Positions 8,108-17,940 of a stretch of DNA of 64,000 bases are shown piece by piece (within the stretch, counting starts at the first letter, position 1; the number at the start of each line of letters is the position of its first letter). This stretch comes from an uncultured Clostridia bacterium (lineage in GTDB: Bacteria > Bacillota > Clostridia > Oscillospirales > Ruminococcaceae): the NCBI GenBank assembly GCA_947584375.1, contig CANPWL010000004.1:1-64000 (forward strand), in the 5' to 3' direction. The translations under genes and the position numbers were made by a program. The notes beneath the pieces are model-generated. The model did no database searches. It saw only the letters and a program-made list of their open reading frames with translations, and was not told where the DNA came from.

Positions 8108-10913
8108 GGGCGCAAGAGAACATAATCTTAAAAATATAGACATCACTCTCCCCAGAGATAAACTGATAGTTATGACGGGGCTTTCAGGTTCGGGAAAGTC
8201 GTCACTTGCTTTTGATACCATCTTTGCCGACGGTCAGAGACGGTATATGGAGTCGCTTTCGTCTTACGCAAGGCAGTTTTTGGGGCAGATGGAGAAGCCG
8301 GATGTTGATTCTATAACAGGTCTTTCACCCGCTATATCTATCGACCAAAAAACCACCTCAAAAAATCCTCGGTCAACTGTCGGTACGGTAACCGAGGTGT
8401 ATGATTATCTGCGTCTTTTGTATGCCAGAATAGGAATTCCTCATTGCCCTGTTTGCGGAAAAGAGATAAGACAGCAGACCGTAGATCAGATAGTTGATAA
8501 AATTCTCGAACTTGCTGAGGGTACTAAAATTCAACTTCTTGCTCCGATTGTCAGAGGAAGGAAGGGTGAACACGTAAAAGAACTGGAAAATGCTAAAAAG
8601 TCGGGATATGTTAGGGTCAGAATAGATGGCATAACTTATGATCTTTCTGAAAAAATAAGCATTGAAAAGAATAAAAAGCATACTATCGAAATAGTTGTCG
8701 ATAGGCTTGTTGTAAAACCGTCAATAAAATCAAGGCTTACTGACAGTATTGAAACGGTTTCACAGCTTACGGGCGGAATAGTTACCGTTGACGTTATCGA
8801 CGGTGAGGAAATGATGTTCTCTCAGAATTATTCCTGTCCTGAGCATAATATCTCTATTGAGGAGCTTACTCCGAGAATGTTTTCTTTTAACAATCCGTTC
8901 GGCGCTTGCGAGCATTGCACCGGACTGGGTGTGTTTCAGAAAATTGACCCGGAATTGATTATCCCGAATAAGGATCTGTCAATTTTACAGGGTGCTATAA
9001 AAGCAAGCGGATGGAACTCTCTTGACGAGTCGTCATTTGCTATGACTACATACCGTGCAATTTCAAAGAAGTACGGTATTCCGCTTGATGTACCTGTTAA
9101 GGAGCTTGACAAAGACGCAATTGATATATTCTTATATGGTACTATGGGACAGGAGCTTGAATATGAGAGAATTTCAAAAACAGGCTGGAGCGGAAAGTAC
9201 AGAGGTGAGTTTGAGGGCATTATAAACAACCTTGAGAGAAGATATAAGGAAAGCACAAGCGATTATTCAAAGCACGACATTGAGGCTTGCATGAGCGATG
9301 AGGAGTGTCCTGTTTGTCACGGAGAAAGGCTTAAAAAGGAAAGCCTTAGTGTGACGATAGGAGGAATAAATATAAGTGAACTTACACATATGTCGGTAAC
9401 AAAGGCTCTTGACTTTTTTAAAAATCTAAAGCTTACCGAACGTGAGGAGCTTATAGGCGGAAGAATTATTAAAGAGATAAACGAACGTCTGGGATTTTTG
9501 CAGAGCGTAGGTCTTGAATATCTTACGTTATCCCGATCCAGCGGTACGCTTTCGGGAGGTGAGAGTCAGAGAATCAGGCTCGCAACCCAGATAGGCTCAT
9601 CTTTGGTGGGAGTTCTTTATATACTTGACGAGCCTTCTATTGGCTTGCATCAGAGAGATAATGACAAACTCATTGCAACACTGAAAAGACTTCGTGATCT
9701 TGGTAATACGCTTATAGTGGTTGAGCATGATGAGGATACTATGTACAATGCTGATTACATTGTAGACATAGGTCCCGGAGCAGGAATACACGGTGGTGAA
9801 ATTGTTTGTGCAGGAACTGTCGACAAGATAAAGAAGTGTAAAAAGTCAATCACAGGACAATATTTAAGCGGCGTTAAAAAGATTGCTGTTCCTGAAAAAA
9901 GGAGAAAAGGCAATGGTAATACTCTTGACATTATTGGTGCAGAGCAGAATAATCTGAAAAAAATCGACGTCAGCATACCTCTGGGTACTTTTACCTGCGT
10001 TACAGGCGTATCTGGAAGCGGTAAAAGCTCTCTTGTCAATGAAGTTATCTACAAAGAACTTGCAGGAAAGCTGAACAGAGCAAGGATAAGATCAGGCAGG
10101 TTTGGCGAGATGAGGGGACTTGAAAATCTCGATAAGGTTATAAATATAGACCAGTCACCCATAGGCAGAACACCACGATCAAACCCTGCGACTTACACAG
10201 GTGTGTTCACTGATATTCGGGAGCTTTTTGCAAACACAAACGATGCAAAGATGAAAGGTTATAATGCGGGCAGATTTTCTTTTAATGTCAAGGGCGGGAG
10301 ATGTGAAGCCTGTGAGGGAGATGGAATACTTAAAATTGAAATGCACTTTTTGCCTGATGTTTATGTTCCCTGTGAGGTATGCAAGGGCAGAAGATATAAT
10401 CGTGAAACTCTTGAAATAAAATATAAGGGCAAGAGTATTTACGATGTTTTGGAGATGACTGTTGAGGAAGGAGTAGAGTTTTTTAAGAATATTCCAAAGA
10501 TACAGAGAAAGCTTAAAACGCTCTTTGACGTAGGTTTGGGGTATGTAAAAATAGGTCAGCCTGCAACAACTCTTTCAGGAGGAGAGGCACAGAGGGTTAA
10601 GCTTGCAACTGAGCTTTCCAAGCGTTCTACGGGAAAGACTATATACATTCTTGACGAGCCTACAACGGGACTTCACACGGCAGACGTTCACAAGCTGATT
10701 GATGTACTGCAAAAGCTTGTTGACTCTGGTAATACGGTGTTGGTAATAGAGCATAACCTTGATGTTATAAAAACTGCCGATTATATCGTTGATTTAGGTC
10801 CTGAAGGGGGAGAAGGAGGCGGAATGGTTGTTGCCTGCGGAACGCCTGAGCAGATTGTTGAGAATAAAAAATCTTATACAGGGATGTACTTAAAAAAATG
10901 TTTAAACTTATAG
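8082..10913 (+). CDS. uvrA: excinuclease ABC subunit A
   Basis: DNA damage sensor ATPase of nucleotide excision repair; it loads UvrB onto lesions. The 943 residues carry two ABC modules: Walker A GLSGSGKS at ~33-40 and GVSGSGKSS near 640, signature [16 protein letters not shown] and [16 protein letters not shown], and zinc-binding CxxC clusters ([28 protein letters not shown]). The start overlaps the end of the DUF3795 gene, which argues for translational coupling. No sign of damage to the gene. Confidence 0.97.
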   Translation: MQKNQIVIKGAREHNLKNIDITLPRDKLIVMTGLSGSGKSSLAFDTIFADGQRRYMESLSSYARQFLGQMEKPDVDSITGLSPAISIDQKTTSKNPRSTVGTVTEVYDYLRLLYARIGIPHCPVCGKEIRQQTVDQIVDKILELAEGTKIQLLAPIVRGRKGEHVKELENAKKSGYVRVRIDGITYDLSEKISIEKNKKHTIEIVVDRLVVKPSIKSRLTDSIETVSQLTGGIVTVDVIDGEEMMFSQNYSCPEHNISIEELTPRMFSFNNPFGACEHCTGLGVFQKIDPELIIPNKDLSILQGAIKASGWNSLDESSFAMTTYRAISKKYGIPLDVPVKELDKDAIDIFLYGTMGQELEYERISKTGWSGKYRGEFEGIINNLERRYKESTSDYSKHDIEACMSDEECPVCHGERLKKESLSVTIGGINISELTHMSVTKALDFFKNLKLTEREELIGGRIIKEINERLGFLQSVGLEYLTLSRSSGTLSGGESQRIRLATQIGSSLVGVLYILDEPSIGLHQRDNDKLIATLKRLRDLGNTLIVVEHDEDTMYNADYIVDIGPGAGIHGGEIVCAGTVDKIKKCKKSITGQYLSGVKKIAVPEKRRKGNGNTLDIIGAEQNNLKKIDVSIPLGTFTCVTGVSGSGKSSLVNEVIYKELAGKLNRARIRSGRFGEMRGLENLDKVINIDQSPIGRTPRSNPATYTGVFTDIRELFANTNDAKMKGYNAGRFSFNVKGGRCEACEGDGILKIEMHFLPDVYVPCEVCKGRRYNRETLEIKYKGKSIYDVLEMTVEEGVEFFKNIPKIQRKLKTLFDVGLGYVKIGQPATTLSGGEAQRVKLATELSKRSTGKTIYILDEPTTGLHTADVHKLIDVLQKLVDSGNTVLVIEHNLDVIKTADYIVDLGPEGGEGGGMVVACGTPEQIVENKKSYTGMYLKKCLNL

Positions 10914-10969
10914 ATGAAAGAAGCCAGATGCAAGAAACAAGAATTTCTTTTGTAGAATGTAGTATATTT

Positions 10970-11195
10970 TTTACAAAGTAAAGTACGCCGTTGCACAAAC
11001 TTTAACATTTTACAAACTATTCAAAGGCGGAAGAGGATGCAACGTCACCGTTGCCGGCTCGTCAATACCTTTTGCGTAGTTTATTTTATACAAAGTAAAA
11101 CCCGCTGTTGTACTATACTATTACATTCGTTATATTATCCATAGGCGGCAGAGGAACCGGCGGCTCTCCGGTGGCTTGCGGTGATTTGAAATATA
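10970..11195. repeat. palindromic intergenic repeats, two copies in inverted orientation
   Basis: Read on the minus strand, the first copy runs from GCCGGCAACGGTGACGTTGC through CCGCCTTTGAATAG to CAACGGCG (about 11057-10983). A second, AT-rich copy runs from a GCCACCGG hairpin region through CCGCCTATGGATAA to AACAGCGGG (about 11180-11102). The module order is that of the 7.3-kb units in opposite orientation. The rest of the 309-base gap between uvrA and the next gene holds GCAAGAAACAAG-type linkers and the following gene's ribosome site. Confidence 0.75.
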
Positions 11196-11222
11196 TGTTA
11201 TACTAATATAAAACTAACGGAG

Positions 11223-11771
11223 ATGAGTAAAGTGAAAAAGGTAAGCTATAAGGTTTCCCTAGGAGGAATTATTTCTGCTCTCTCACTTTCTCTTATGTTT
11301 TTGACGGGTTTTATGCCGTTGCTTGTTTATGTGATACCTGCTGTCACAGGAGCAATGCTTATAATCGTGTATGTTGAAATAAATGCAAAGTGGGCGTTTA
11401 TTACCTATGTTTCTGTTGCGTTGTTGTGTTTGTTTATAACTCCGGATAAAGAGGCGGGACTTTTATATATAATGTTTCTCGGATACTATCCTCTTTTAAA
11501 GATGCTTATAGAAAAATCCGTCAGTACGATATTTAAGTGGATTATCAAGCTTATTGTTTATAATATAATGATTATTTTCTATTACCAGATTATTATCAGG
11601 ATTGTGACAAGTTCTGATTTAGCGGAAGAAGTAAGCGAGTGGGGTAAATACGGAGCGTTTATATTTTTGGGATTAACAAATATTATATTTATTGTATATG
11701 ATGCTGCTGTTTCAAGGCTTAAAGATTTGTATGTAAAATGGTTTAGGAAGAAAATATTGCAAAAGGTTTAA
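11223..11771 (+). CDS. integral membrane protein, possibly ECF S-component-like
   Basis: This 182-residue protein is very hydrophobic, with about five predicted membrane spans (roughly 10-35, 38-55, 57-75, 105-125, 140-160) and a basic C-terminus. Size and pattern recall small substrate-binding S-components of ECF transporters or YybS-like proteins, but no ligand motif is visible. The annotated ATG sits inside a GGAG sequence; GTG at 11232 would have better spacing. The membrane gene at 11783 follows after 11 bases, so the two are probably one operon ended by the terminator at 12819-12852. Confidence 0.6.
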   Translation: MSKVKKVSYKVSLGGIISALSLSLMFLTGFMPLLVYVIPAVTGAMLIIVYVEINAKWAFITYVSVALLCLFITPDKEAGLLYIMFLGYYPLLKMLIEKSVSTIFKWIIKLIVYNIMIIFYYQIIIRIVTSSDLAEEVSEWGKYGAFIFLGLTNIIFIVYDAAVSRLKDLYVKWFRKKILQKV

Positions 11772-11782
11772 GGATATAACTT

Positions 11783-12778
11783 ATGGGTAAAAAGCTAAGT
11801 AAAAAAATGCTTATAAAGATAGCAACTCTTATAGTTGTTATTTTAATTATGGTTGGTGCAACGATTCTTGTTTTTCCGTGGATTAATGAATTAAAAACTA
11901 CGGAGGGAAGAGAGGCTCTAAAGCTTTACATTGAATCTAAGAAGACGGTTGGAACATTTATATTTATAGGTCTGCAAGCATTTCAGGTTTTACTGCCGAT
12001 TGTTCCACCTATTCAGATAATAGGTGGAGCTTTGTTTGGAACTCTTTGGGGAAGTATTTTCTCTTATATTGGACTGTATCTTGGTATGAGTATAGTTTAT
12101 GGTCTTGTAAGGATTGTCGGATATCCGATTGTTGAGGCTTTTGTCGGCGAAAAGGACTTAAAGAAATTTAATTTTCTAAAAGATCCTGACAAGGTAGCTT
12201 TAGTATTTTTCATTATTTATTTAATACCGGGAATGCCAAAGGATACTATTTCATTTTTTGCGCCTTTAACGGATATGAACAAAAAGACATATTTCTTATA
12301 TGTAATACCTGCGAGGTTTCCGTTATTATTTTTATCTGCCGTATTTGGTTCGGCAATAAGCAACGGAAATTACACGCTAGCGGTTATATTAAGCATTGTA
12401 ATGATCGATATTGGAATTATCGGTATAATTTTCAGGGATAAAGTTATAAATCATTTTGAAAAAAAGGGTAAAACTAAAAAGCTTTCCTTAAAAAAGAGAG
12501 AAATAAAACATAACCGAAATATGAAAAAAACCGGCTTGATTCTTTTATGTTCATCCTTAGTTTTAGCTGTATGTGATCTGTTATTTATGACAACAGAATA
12601 TTTCAGCAGTTGTAGATCTGAGTTTATTCAATATCATAATCTTAAAGGAATGTATCAAAAGGTTTATTTTGCCTCTAACTATGGATTTTACTGGCTTTTA
12701 TCTATTGCGGCAATTGGTATAACAGCATTTTTAATTTCTCTGAAAAAGATTAAGAATCATAAACAAAATGCAGAATAA
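11783..12778 (+). CDS. TVP38/TMEM64 (VTT/DedA-like) membrane protein
   Basis: A 331-residue polytopic membrane protein. After an N-terminal span (~8-33) a VTT domain occupies about 60-215, with QVLLPIVPPIQIIGGALFG and the downstream IPGMPKDTISFFAP, a proline-glycine motif typical of the family. The C-terminal 90 residues add two more predicted spans separated by a basic loop, which is longer than in simple family members. VTT proteins are thought to move lipids or lipid carriers across the membrane; the substrate here is unknown. Confidence 0.85.
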   Translation: MGKKLSKKMLIKIATLIVVILIMVGATILVFPWINELKTTEGREALKLYIESKKTVGTFIFIGLQAFQVLLPIVPPIQIIGGALFGTLWGSIFSYIGLYLGMSIVYGLVRIVGYPIVEAFVGEKDLKKFNFLKDPDKVALVFFIIYLIPGMPKDTISFFAPLTDMNKKTYFLYVIPARFPLLFLSAVFGSAISNGNYTLAVILSIVMIDIGIIGIIFRDKVINHFEKKGKTKKLSLKKREIKHNRNMKKTGLILLCSSLVLAVCDLLFMTTEYFSSCRSEFIQYHNLKGMYQKVYFASNYGFYWLLSIAAIGITAFLISLKKIKNHKQNAE

Positions 12779-12818
12779 TATTTTAATAAAAAACGTATAC
12801 AATTTTATATTTTGATTT

Positions 12819-12852
12819 AAGAAATAGTTATTTTGCTGTTTCTTATTTTTTT
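12819..12852 (+). terminator. intrinsic terminator
   Basis: AAGAAATAG (12819-12827) pairs with CTGTTTCTT (12836-12844) in a 9-bp stem, followed by a T-run at 12846-12852. It ends the two-gene membrane operon and separates it from the tRNA promoter just downstream. Confidence 0.8.
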
Positions 12853-12864
12853 ATAAAAAAGGGG

Positions 12865-12893
12865 TTGACAAATGATTTTTTTAATGATATAAT
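12865..12893 (+). promoter_or_regulatory. consensus sigma-A promoter of the tRNA cluster
   Basis: TTGACA (12865-12870), a 17-bp spacer and TATAAT (12888-12893) match the consensus exactly. It lies 41 bases upstream of tRNA-Gly, as expected for a strong stable-RNA promoter. Confidence 0.9.
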
Positions 12894-12933
12894 TAATTTC
12901 GTCAATTGAGACAGTTAAGATTTGTTATTCATT

Positions 12934-13007
12934 GCGGGTGTAGTTCAATGGTAGAATCCCAGCCTTCCAAGCTGGTCGTGTGGGTTCGATTCCCATCACC
13001 CGCTCCA
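12934..13007 (+). tRNA. tRNA-Gly (anticodon TCC)
   Basis: The acceptor stem GCGGGTG pairs with CACCCGC, the anticodon loop is CTTCCAA between CCAGC and GCTGG, and the T-loop reads GGTTCGATTCC. The 3' CCA is encoded. All four arms are visible. First gene of a three-tRNA unit. Confidence 0.97.
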
Positions 13008-13035
13008 TGCACCATCGGGTGCAATTTTTTTGTAT

Positions 13036-13112
<77 letters not shown>

Positions 13113-13139
13113 GCAGTGTTATACATTAAATACTGATAC

Positions 13140-13217
13140 GGTGGGTGTAGCGTAGTTGGTTAACGCGTCAGATTGTGGTCCTGAAGATCGTGGGTTCGAA
13201 TCCCATCACCCACCCCA
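13140..13217 (+). tRNA. tRNA-His (anticodon GTG)
   Basis: The loop TTGTGGT gives anticodon GTG. The extra 5' G at 13140 faces discriminator C 13214, the histidine identity feature. The acceptor GTGGGTG pairs with CACCCAC and CCA is encoded. The anticodon stem contains one A-C mismatch next to the loop. Confidence 0.95.
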
Positions 13218-13243
13218 GGATAAGGTAGTAAAAAAGATTTTTA

Positions 13244-13285
13244 GCGAGAAAGCCCCGATTTTTCGGGGCTTTCTTGCGTTAAAAA
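13244..13285 (+). terminator. terminator of the tRNA unit
   Basis: AGAAAGCCCCGA and TCGGGGCTTTCT form a 12-bp stem (13248-13275), extended by flanking GCGAG/TTGCG. There is no long T-run after it, but the strong stem 26 bases past tRNA-His fits transcript ending or 3' processing. Confidence 0.8.
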
Positions 13286-13482
13286 ATCAATAAAAATGAA
13301 TAGTTTTTTATAGATACATTTTGCTGAATTTGCGGAACTGTAAGGACTCGAACTATCACCAACCAAATATTTAAAAAAATCAGGCACATAGAAGTAAAAT
13401 AATCTGTGTGTCTTTTTGTATTGTTGGGTGATTTTTGCTAAGTGTACTAAAAAAGTATATACGCATATTTTTATTATTCCGC
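13281..13482. other. gene-less stretch between tRNAs and lysR
   Basis: No gene is visible. At 13333-13363, read on the minus strand, there is a tRNA T-arm-like segment (AGTTCGAGTCC) that resembles a segment at about 22683-22698 on the plus strand, on the other side of the redox cluster. A weak dyad (AGGCACATAGA/TCTGTGTGTC) lies at about 13381-13412. Confidence 0.3.
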
Positions 13483-13511
13483 TTGATTTAATATGCTAAA
13501 ATAAGTATAAT
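13483..13511 (+). promoter_or_regulatory. probable promoter of the lysR gene
   Basis: TTGATT (13483-13488), a 17-bp spacer and TATAAT (13506-13511) lie about 40 bases upstream of the LysR start. The upstream GTATATACGCATATTT could be part of an autoregulatory site. Confidence 0.6.
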
Positions 13512-13547
13512 TAAAAATAGTATAGAAACAATCTTATTGGAAATGAG

Positions 13548-14462
13548 ATGACATACGGCATGAATAATATTCATCTTGAAACATTTATACGCATTGTAGA
13601 GGCGGGAAGCTTTAATAAAGCAGCAGAGGAGCTGTATATTACCTCAACTGCTGTTATAAAGCAAATTAACCTTCTGGAAAATGACGTAGGTGTGCAGCTC
13701 TTTGAACGGACGCATCGGGGACTTAAATTAACAAAAGCAGGGGAATCACTCTATAAAGATGCGAAATATATCATTACATACTGTAATGAAGCTGTGCGTC
13801 GTGCAAGAAGTGCTATGATGGAGAAAAATTCAGTTATTCGCATTGGTACGTCTCCTATTACTCCTGCTCAGATATTGACTGATTTGTGGCCAAAAATTCA
13901 CGAGCATTGTTCAGATATCAGTTTTCAGCTTGTTCCTTTTGAAAACACTCCGGAAAACGCAAAAGAAATACTCAAAAATCTTGGTCGGAATATTGACGTC
14001 GTTACAGGTATTTTCGATGATACTATGCTTGAAGTAAGACAATGTGCAGGTCTTGAGATCACAAGAGAGCCGCTGTGCTGTGCAGTATCAATATACCACC
14101 CGTTGGCTGGTAAAGATAAGCTGACTGTGCAAGATTTATACGGTGAGAATTTATTGCTGATGCATCGTGGGTGGAGTCATTATGTAGATAAGCTTAGAGA
14201 TGAATTGACGGAAAATCATCGAGAGATAAATATTGTAGATTTTGATTTTTACGATATTAGTATTTTCAATCGCTGCGAACAGGAAAAAGACGTTTTGTTA
14301 GTTATAAAAAGCTGGGATTGCGTGCATCCGATGATGAAAGTTATACCTGTTGAGTGGGAGCATAACATACCGTTTGGTGTGCTGTATTCAAAAACGCCTT
14401 CGCCGACAGTAGAGCGATTTCTTATGGCAGTAAAAACTGTAATTGAACAGAAGCAGTTATAA
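13548..14462 (+). CDS. LysR-family transcriptional regulator
   Basis: A 304-residue LysR regulator: winged helix-turn-helix at about 5-65 (LETFIRIVEAGSFNKAAEEL, typical of the family) and a substrate-binding domain from ~95 to 300. The frame has ATG codons at 13548 and 13560; neither has an ideal ribosome site and homologous proteins usually begin close to NNIHLETF, so 13560 is also plausible. It is the first gene of the redox cluster and reads in the same direction, unlike most LysR genes, which are divergent. It probably controls the downstream sub-operons through the 29-bp elements at 14470, 17941 and 21594. Its inducer is unknown. Confidence 0.93.
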   Translation: MTYGMNNIHLETFIRIVEAGSFNKAAEELYITSTAVIKQINLLENDVGVQLFERTHRGLKLTKAGESLYKDAKYIITYCNEAVRRARSAMMEKNSVIRIGTSPITPAQILTDLWPKIHEHCSDISFQLVPFENTPENAKEILKNLGRNIDVVTGIFDDTMLEVRQCAGLEITREPLCCAVSIYHPLAGKDKLTVQDLYGENLLLMHRGWSHYVDKLRDELTENHREINIVDFDFYDISIFNRCEQEKDVLLVIKSWDCVHPMMKVIPVEWEHNIPFGVLYSKTPSPTVERFLMAVKTVIEQKQL

Positions 14463-14469
14463 CCTATGG

Positions 14470-14523
14470 TTTAAACTGATGAACTAATAGAGACTTCTTA
14501 TGAAGTCTCTATTAGTTTATAAT
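14470..14523 (+). promoter_or_regulatory. 29-bp conserved element with 16-bp palindrome, upstream of first reductase
   Basis: Positions 14470-14498 match the elements at 17941-17969 and 21594-21622. Here the right part forms a perfect 16-bp stem (14482-14497 with 14502-14517, loop TTAT), which could terminate lysR transcripts. A TATAAT at 14518-14523 follows, placing the element over the -35 region of a promoter that lacks a good -35 box, as expected for an activator-dependent promoter. Confidence 0.55.
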
Positions 14524-14574
14524 ATAAAGTATAAACAAAATATAATAAATTTAAGACTTAGGAGGAAAATTAAA

Positions 14575-15426
14575 ATGGAGTATACTTTATTAAACAATGG
14601 TGTTAAAATGCCGATGGAGGGTTTCGGAGTTTTTCAGGTGCCTGATCCAAAGCAGTGTGAGCAGGCGGTTTTGGACGCTTTGTCTGTGGGATATCGTCTT
14701 ATTGATACTGCCGCTGCATATATGAATGAAGAAGCTGTGGGTTCGGCTATTAAAAAGAGTGGCGTTCTGCGTGAAGATCTGTTCATCACGACAAAGCTAT
14801 GGGTTCAGGATACAAGTTATGACGGAGCGAAAAAAGCCTTTGAGGCTTCGCTTAGCAAGCTGGGTCTTGAATACTTAGACCTTTATTTGATTCATCAGCC
14901 TATGGGTGACTATATTGGTGCATACCGTGCTATGGAGGAGCTTTATAAGGAAGGACGTATTCGTGCTATCGGTGTATGTAACTGTTATCCTCATGTACTT
15001 GCAGATATTTGTGAGACGGTCGAGGTCTCACCTGCTGTAAATCAGATTGAGCTGCATCCATTTTTTCAACAGGCAGACGCACTGGCTCTGATGAAGGAAT
15101 ACGAGGTACAGCCTGAGGCGTGGGGACCTTTTGCTGAGGGAAAGCATGGTATTTTTACAAATCCTATACTTACCCAAATTGGTGAGAAATACTCAAAAAG
15201 TGCCGCACAGGTAGTTTTACGCTGGAATGTGCAGCGTGGCGTAGTAGTTATTCCGAAATCTGTTCACAGAAGCCGTATGGAGCAGAATTTTGATATATGG
15301 GATTTTAAGCTGACTGATGAGGAGATGAAGTCAATTGCTTCGCTTGATCTCGGTCACAGCGAAATTGTCAACCACTATGATCCTGCCTTTGTTAGAATGC
15401 TTCATAATATGAAGATTCACGAATGA
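14575..15426 (+). CDS. aldo/keto reductase
   Basis: A 283-residue NADPH-dependent aldo/keto reductase of the diketogluconate reductase-like group. The catalytic tetrad is visible as Asp and Tyr in LIDTAAAYMNEEAVG, Lys in TTKLW and His in LIHQP. The coenzyme region VVIPKSVHRSRMEQNFDIW is present near the C-terminus. The ATG at 14575 follows TTAGGAGG, so the longer frame from 14500 is rejected. A second, divergent copy is at 21681. It reduces aldehydes or ketones of unknown identity under LysR control. Confidence 0.93.
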   Translation: MEYTLLNNGVKMPMEGFGVFQVPDPKQCEQAVLDALSVGYRLIDTAAAYMNEEAVGSAIKKSGVLREDLFITTKLWVQDTSYDGAKKAFEASLSKLGLEYLDLYLIHQPMGDYIGAYRAMEELYKEGRIRAIGVCNCYPHVLADICETVEVSPAVNQIELHPFFQQADALALMKEYEVQPEAWGPFAEGKHGIFTNPILTQIGEKYSKSAAQVVLRWNVQRGVVVIPKSVHRSRMEQNFDIWDFKLTDEEMKSIASLDLGHSEIVNHYDPAFVRMLHNMKIHE

Positions 15427-15451
15427 TATAATATTCAAGGAGGAATTTATT

Positions 15452-15967
15452 ATGGCAAAAAATCTGATTATCTACTACTCACGCAAGGGTGAGAACTATT
15501 GGAACGGAAGTATCAAAAACATTGAAAAGGGCAATACCGAGATAGTTGCAGAGTTTATCCAAAAAGCAGTCGGAGGCGATTTGTTTAAGGTTGATACCGT
15601 TAAACCTTATTCGACTGATTATATGACCTGTACTCGTGAGGCACAGGATGAGTTACACTCAAATGCACGCCCTGAATTAAAACAGTATCTTGATGATATT
15701 TCGGATTACGACAATATTTTTGTTGCAGGTCCTTGCTGGTGGGGAACTTACCCAATGGCAGTTTTCTCACAGCTTGAACGGCTTGATTTCACAGGCAAAA
15801 AAGTTATGGCAGTTATGACCCACGAAGGCAGCGGACTTGGTTCTTGTGAGCGTGATTTGAAAAAGCTGTGTTCAGGTGCAGCTTTCGGTAAAGGTCTTGC
15901 TGTTCACGGTGCTGACGCTGAGAAGTCGGAAAGCACTGTTGCTGAGTGGGCTAAGAAAGCAGTATAA
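15452..15967 (+). CDS. cytosolic flavodoxin-like protein
   Basis: A 171-residue flavodoxin-fold protein (PF12682-like). The FMN phosphate loop is at the N-terminus (IIYYSRKGENYWNGS), and the isoalloxazine loop reads AGPCWWGTYPMAV, followed by VMTHEGSGLGS. No signal peptide, so it should be cytosolic, in contrast to its two relatives at 16044 and 20920. It lies 25 bases after the reductase and has its own AAGGAGG site. It is likely an electron carrier or FMN-dependent quinone/azo-type reductase. Confidence 0.9.
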   Translation: MAKNLIIYYSRKGENYWNGSIKNIEKGNTEIVAEFIQKAVGGDLFKVDTVKPYSTDYMTCTREAQDELHSNARPELKQYLDDISDYDNIFVAGPCWWGTYPMAVFSQLERLDFTGKKVMAVMTHEGSGLGSCERDLKKLCSGAAFGKGLAVHGADAEKSESTVAEWAKKAV

Positions 15968-16043
15968 GGGGAAAATGAGTAAAGATGTAGTTATTTTAAC
16001 CGATGCAGGGTAGATAAGTTAAAGTAGAGGAGGATTGATTGTA

Positions 16044-16682
16044 ATGCAGTTTGGTTTAAGTGAAAAAAAGTTTTATCGTATATTATCAATAGCTTTAGCA
16101 TTTGTTATGCTGTTTGCACTTATAAATGTGAATAGTATACCTGCACAGGCAAAGGACAATAAAAAAATTGTAATATTATATTTTAGTGCAACGGGAACGA
16201 CAAAGGCAGTAGCTAAGAAGATAAAAAAGAATACAAATGGAAAGCTGATTGAGATCAAAGCTGCTGACGCATATACTTCTGCTGATATTGATTGGACAGA
16301 CGACAACAGCCGTGTGACCAAAGAGCATAATAGTGCGTCATCTCCTGCAAAAAGCAGTGTAAGACCAAAGATAAAAAATCTCAGTGCAATTAAAAAGGCA
16401 GTCAAAAAAGCAGATGTTGTTTATATCGGATATCCGATATGGTGGGGAGAAGCGCCTCATATTGTATATAATCTTGTTGAGAATATCAGTTTAAAAAAGA
16501 AAACGGTTGTTCCGTTTTGTACATCTATGAGCAGCGGACTGGGAAACAGTGCAAAAAATCTTAAGAAAAATGCTATCGTTTCTAAGAAAACAAAATGGCT
16601 TAAGGGTCGGAATTTTTACGATATACCGTCTCAAAAGAAAATAAATAAATGGATCAAGGCTTTAAAAGTTAAAAAATCTTAG
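16044..16682 (+). CDS. flavodoxin domain protein with N-terminal signal/anchor
   Basis: The 212-residue protein starts with a basic stretch and a hydrophobic helix (~11-30, ALAFVMLFALINVNSI) ending in PAQAKD, a plausible signal peptidase I site. After it comes a complete flavodoxin domain: phosphate loop LYFSATGTTKAVAKK, flavin loop GYPIWWGEAPH, and PFCTSMSSGLG. The C-terminal third is lysine-rich. ATG 16044 is chosen because AGGAGG lies 10 bases upstream; TTG 16035 is too close. Flavodoxins are normally cytosolic, so export here is notable. How it would get FMN outside is unknown. Confidence 0.88.
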   Translation: MQFGLSEKKFYRILSIALAFVMLFALINVNSIPAQAKDNKKIVILYFSATGTTKAVAKKIKKNTNGKLIEIKAADAYTSADIDWTDDNSRVTKEHNSASSPAKSSVRPKIKNLSAIKKAVKKADVVYIGYPIWWGEAPHIVYNLVENISLKKKTVVPFCTSMSSGLGNSAKNLKKNAIVSKKTKWLKGRNFYDIPSQKKINKWIKALKVKKS

Positions 16683-16726
16683 TAGTATGCAGTGGCTTTA
16701 ACTTTCTTTTTATTTGGAGGTTTAGT

Positions 16727-17887
16727 ATGAACGATTTCACATATCAATATCCCGTTAAAGTATATTTCGGAGAGAAAGCTGTACAAAAAAATCTATCCTC
16801 AGAGCTTGCCAAAGTCGGACAAAATGTAATGCTTGCATACGGCGGCGGTTCAATAAAGAAAAACGGCATTTATGAAGAACTGATTGAAATTCTTAATAAT
16901 GCAGGAAAAAACGTTACAGAGTTAAGCGAAATTATGTCTAATCCAACCTATGCTAAGGTGCAGGAAGGTGCAAGTCTGGCAAGGGAAAACAGCATAGATT
17001 TTATTCTTGCAGTAGGTGGCGGAAGTGTTATAGACTGCTGCAAAATCGTTTCTGCACAGGCAAATCTGGATAAAGATATATGGGAGATGGAATACACCGA
17101 GCATAAAAATCCGACAGAATTTATCCCAATGGGGGCTGTTGTAACGGCGTTTGGAACAGGTGCTGAGATGAATAACGGAGCGGTTATTACTAACGAGGAA
17201 AAAATGCAGAAATCTGCACTTTGGGGTGCGTTCTATGACTTTGCAATTCTCGAACCGGCATACACTATGACTATGCCGATAAAACAGGTTGTTTCAGGCT
17301 CGTTCGACGCTCTTTCTCATTGTATGGAAACCTATATGGGCTCGCCGAGAGAGGTTAATCTATCAGACGAGATAAACGAGGCTTGTCAACGTAATATCAT
17401 ACGCAATTTGCGAGCTACTCTGAAAAATCCGCAGGATATTACCGCAAGAAGTGAGCTTATCTGGGCAGCGGCAATGGGCGAAAACGGTATTTTGAAAATC
17501 GGAAAGGTAACAGATTTTCAGGCACATATGCTTGAGCATCAATTGGGTGCTTATACTGATTGTAATCATGGGCAGGGTCTTGCGGTTATTCACCCGACCC
17601 TCTACCGTCATATGCTGCCTGAGGCGGCTCCGCAGTTTGCAAGACTTGCGGTAAATGTGTGGGATATTTCTCCTTATGGTAAATCAGACGAACAGCTTGC
17701 AAATGAATTTATTGACGCACTTTCAGCGTTAATAAAAGAGGTCGGACTTCCGACAACATTTACTGATATGGGCATACCTGATGATACTGACTTCAAAGCG
17801 ATTGCCGACAGCACCGTTAAAACGGCTGGCTGCTGCAAGAAATTTACCAGTGGAGAGCTATTGGAAGTTCTCGGTGAATGTAAATAA
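16727..17887 (+). CDS. iron-containing alcohol dehydrogenase
   Basis: A 386-residue group III alcohol dehydrogenase related to YqhD/butanol dehydrogenases that reduce aldehydes with NAD(P)H. The nucleotide loop AVGGGSVIDCCK is present, as are the metal ligands: Asp and His in FDALSHCMETY, His in MLEHQLGAYTD and His in CNHGQGLAV. The AGGTTTAGT site before the ATG is weak. It is followed by the second 29-bp element, which includes a T-rich terminator, so it is probably the last gene of the first sub-operon. Confidence 0.95.
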   Translation: MNDFTYQYPVKVYFGEKAVQKNLSSELAKVGQNVMLAYGGGSIKKNGIYEELIEILNNAGKNVTELSEIMSNPTYAKVQEGASLARENSIDFILAVGGGSVIDCCKIVSAQANLDKDIWEMEYTEHKNPTEFIPMGAVVTAFGTGAEMNNGAVITNEEKMQKSALWGAFYDFAILEPAYTMTMPIKQVVSGSFDALSHCMETYMGSPREVNLSDEINEACQRNIIRNLRATLKNPQDITARSELIWAAAMGENGILKIGKVTDFQAHMLEHQLGAYTDCNHGQGLAVIHPTLYRHMLPEAAPQFARLAVNVWDISPYGKSDEQLANEFIDALSALIKEVGLPTTFTDMGIPDDTDFKAIADSTVKTAGCCKKFTSGELLEVLGECK

Positions 17888-17940
17888 ACAGATTATTATA
17901 ATTTTTTAATATATATAGTAAGTTCAGTTATAACTTTTAG

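Noticed and set aside
15974..16012. 12-codon frame MSKDVVILTDAG between two flavodoxin genes
   Set aside because: Preceded by AAGGGG and resembles the first strand of a Rossmann protein, but too short; possibly a gene remnant.
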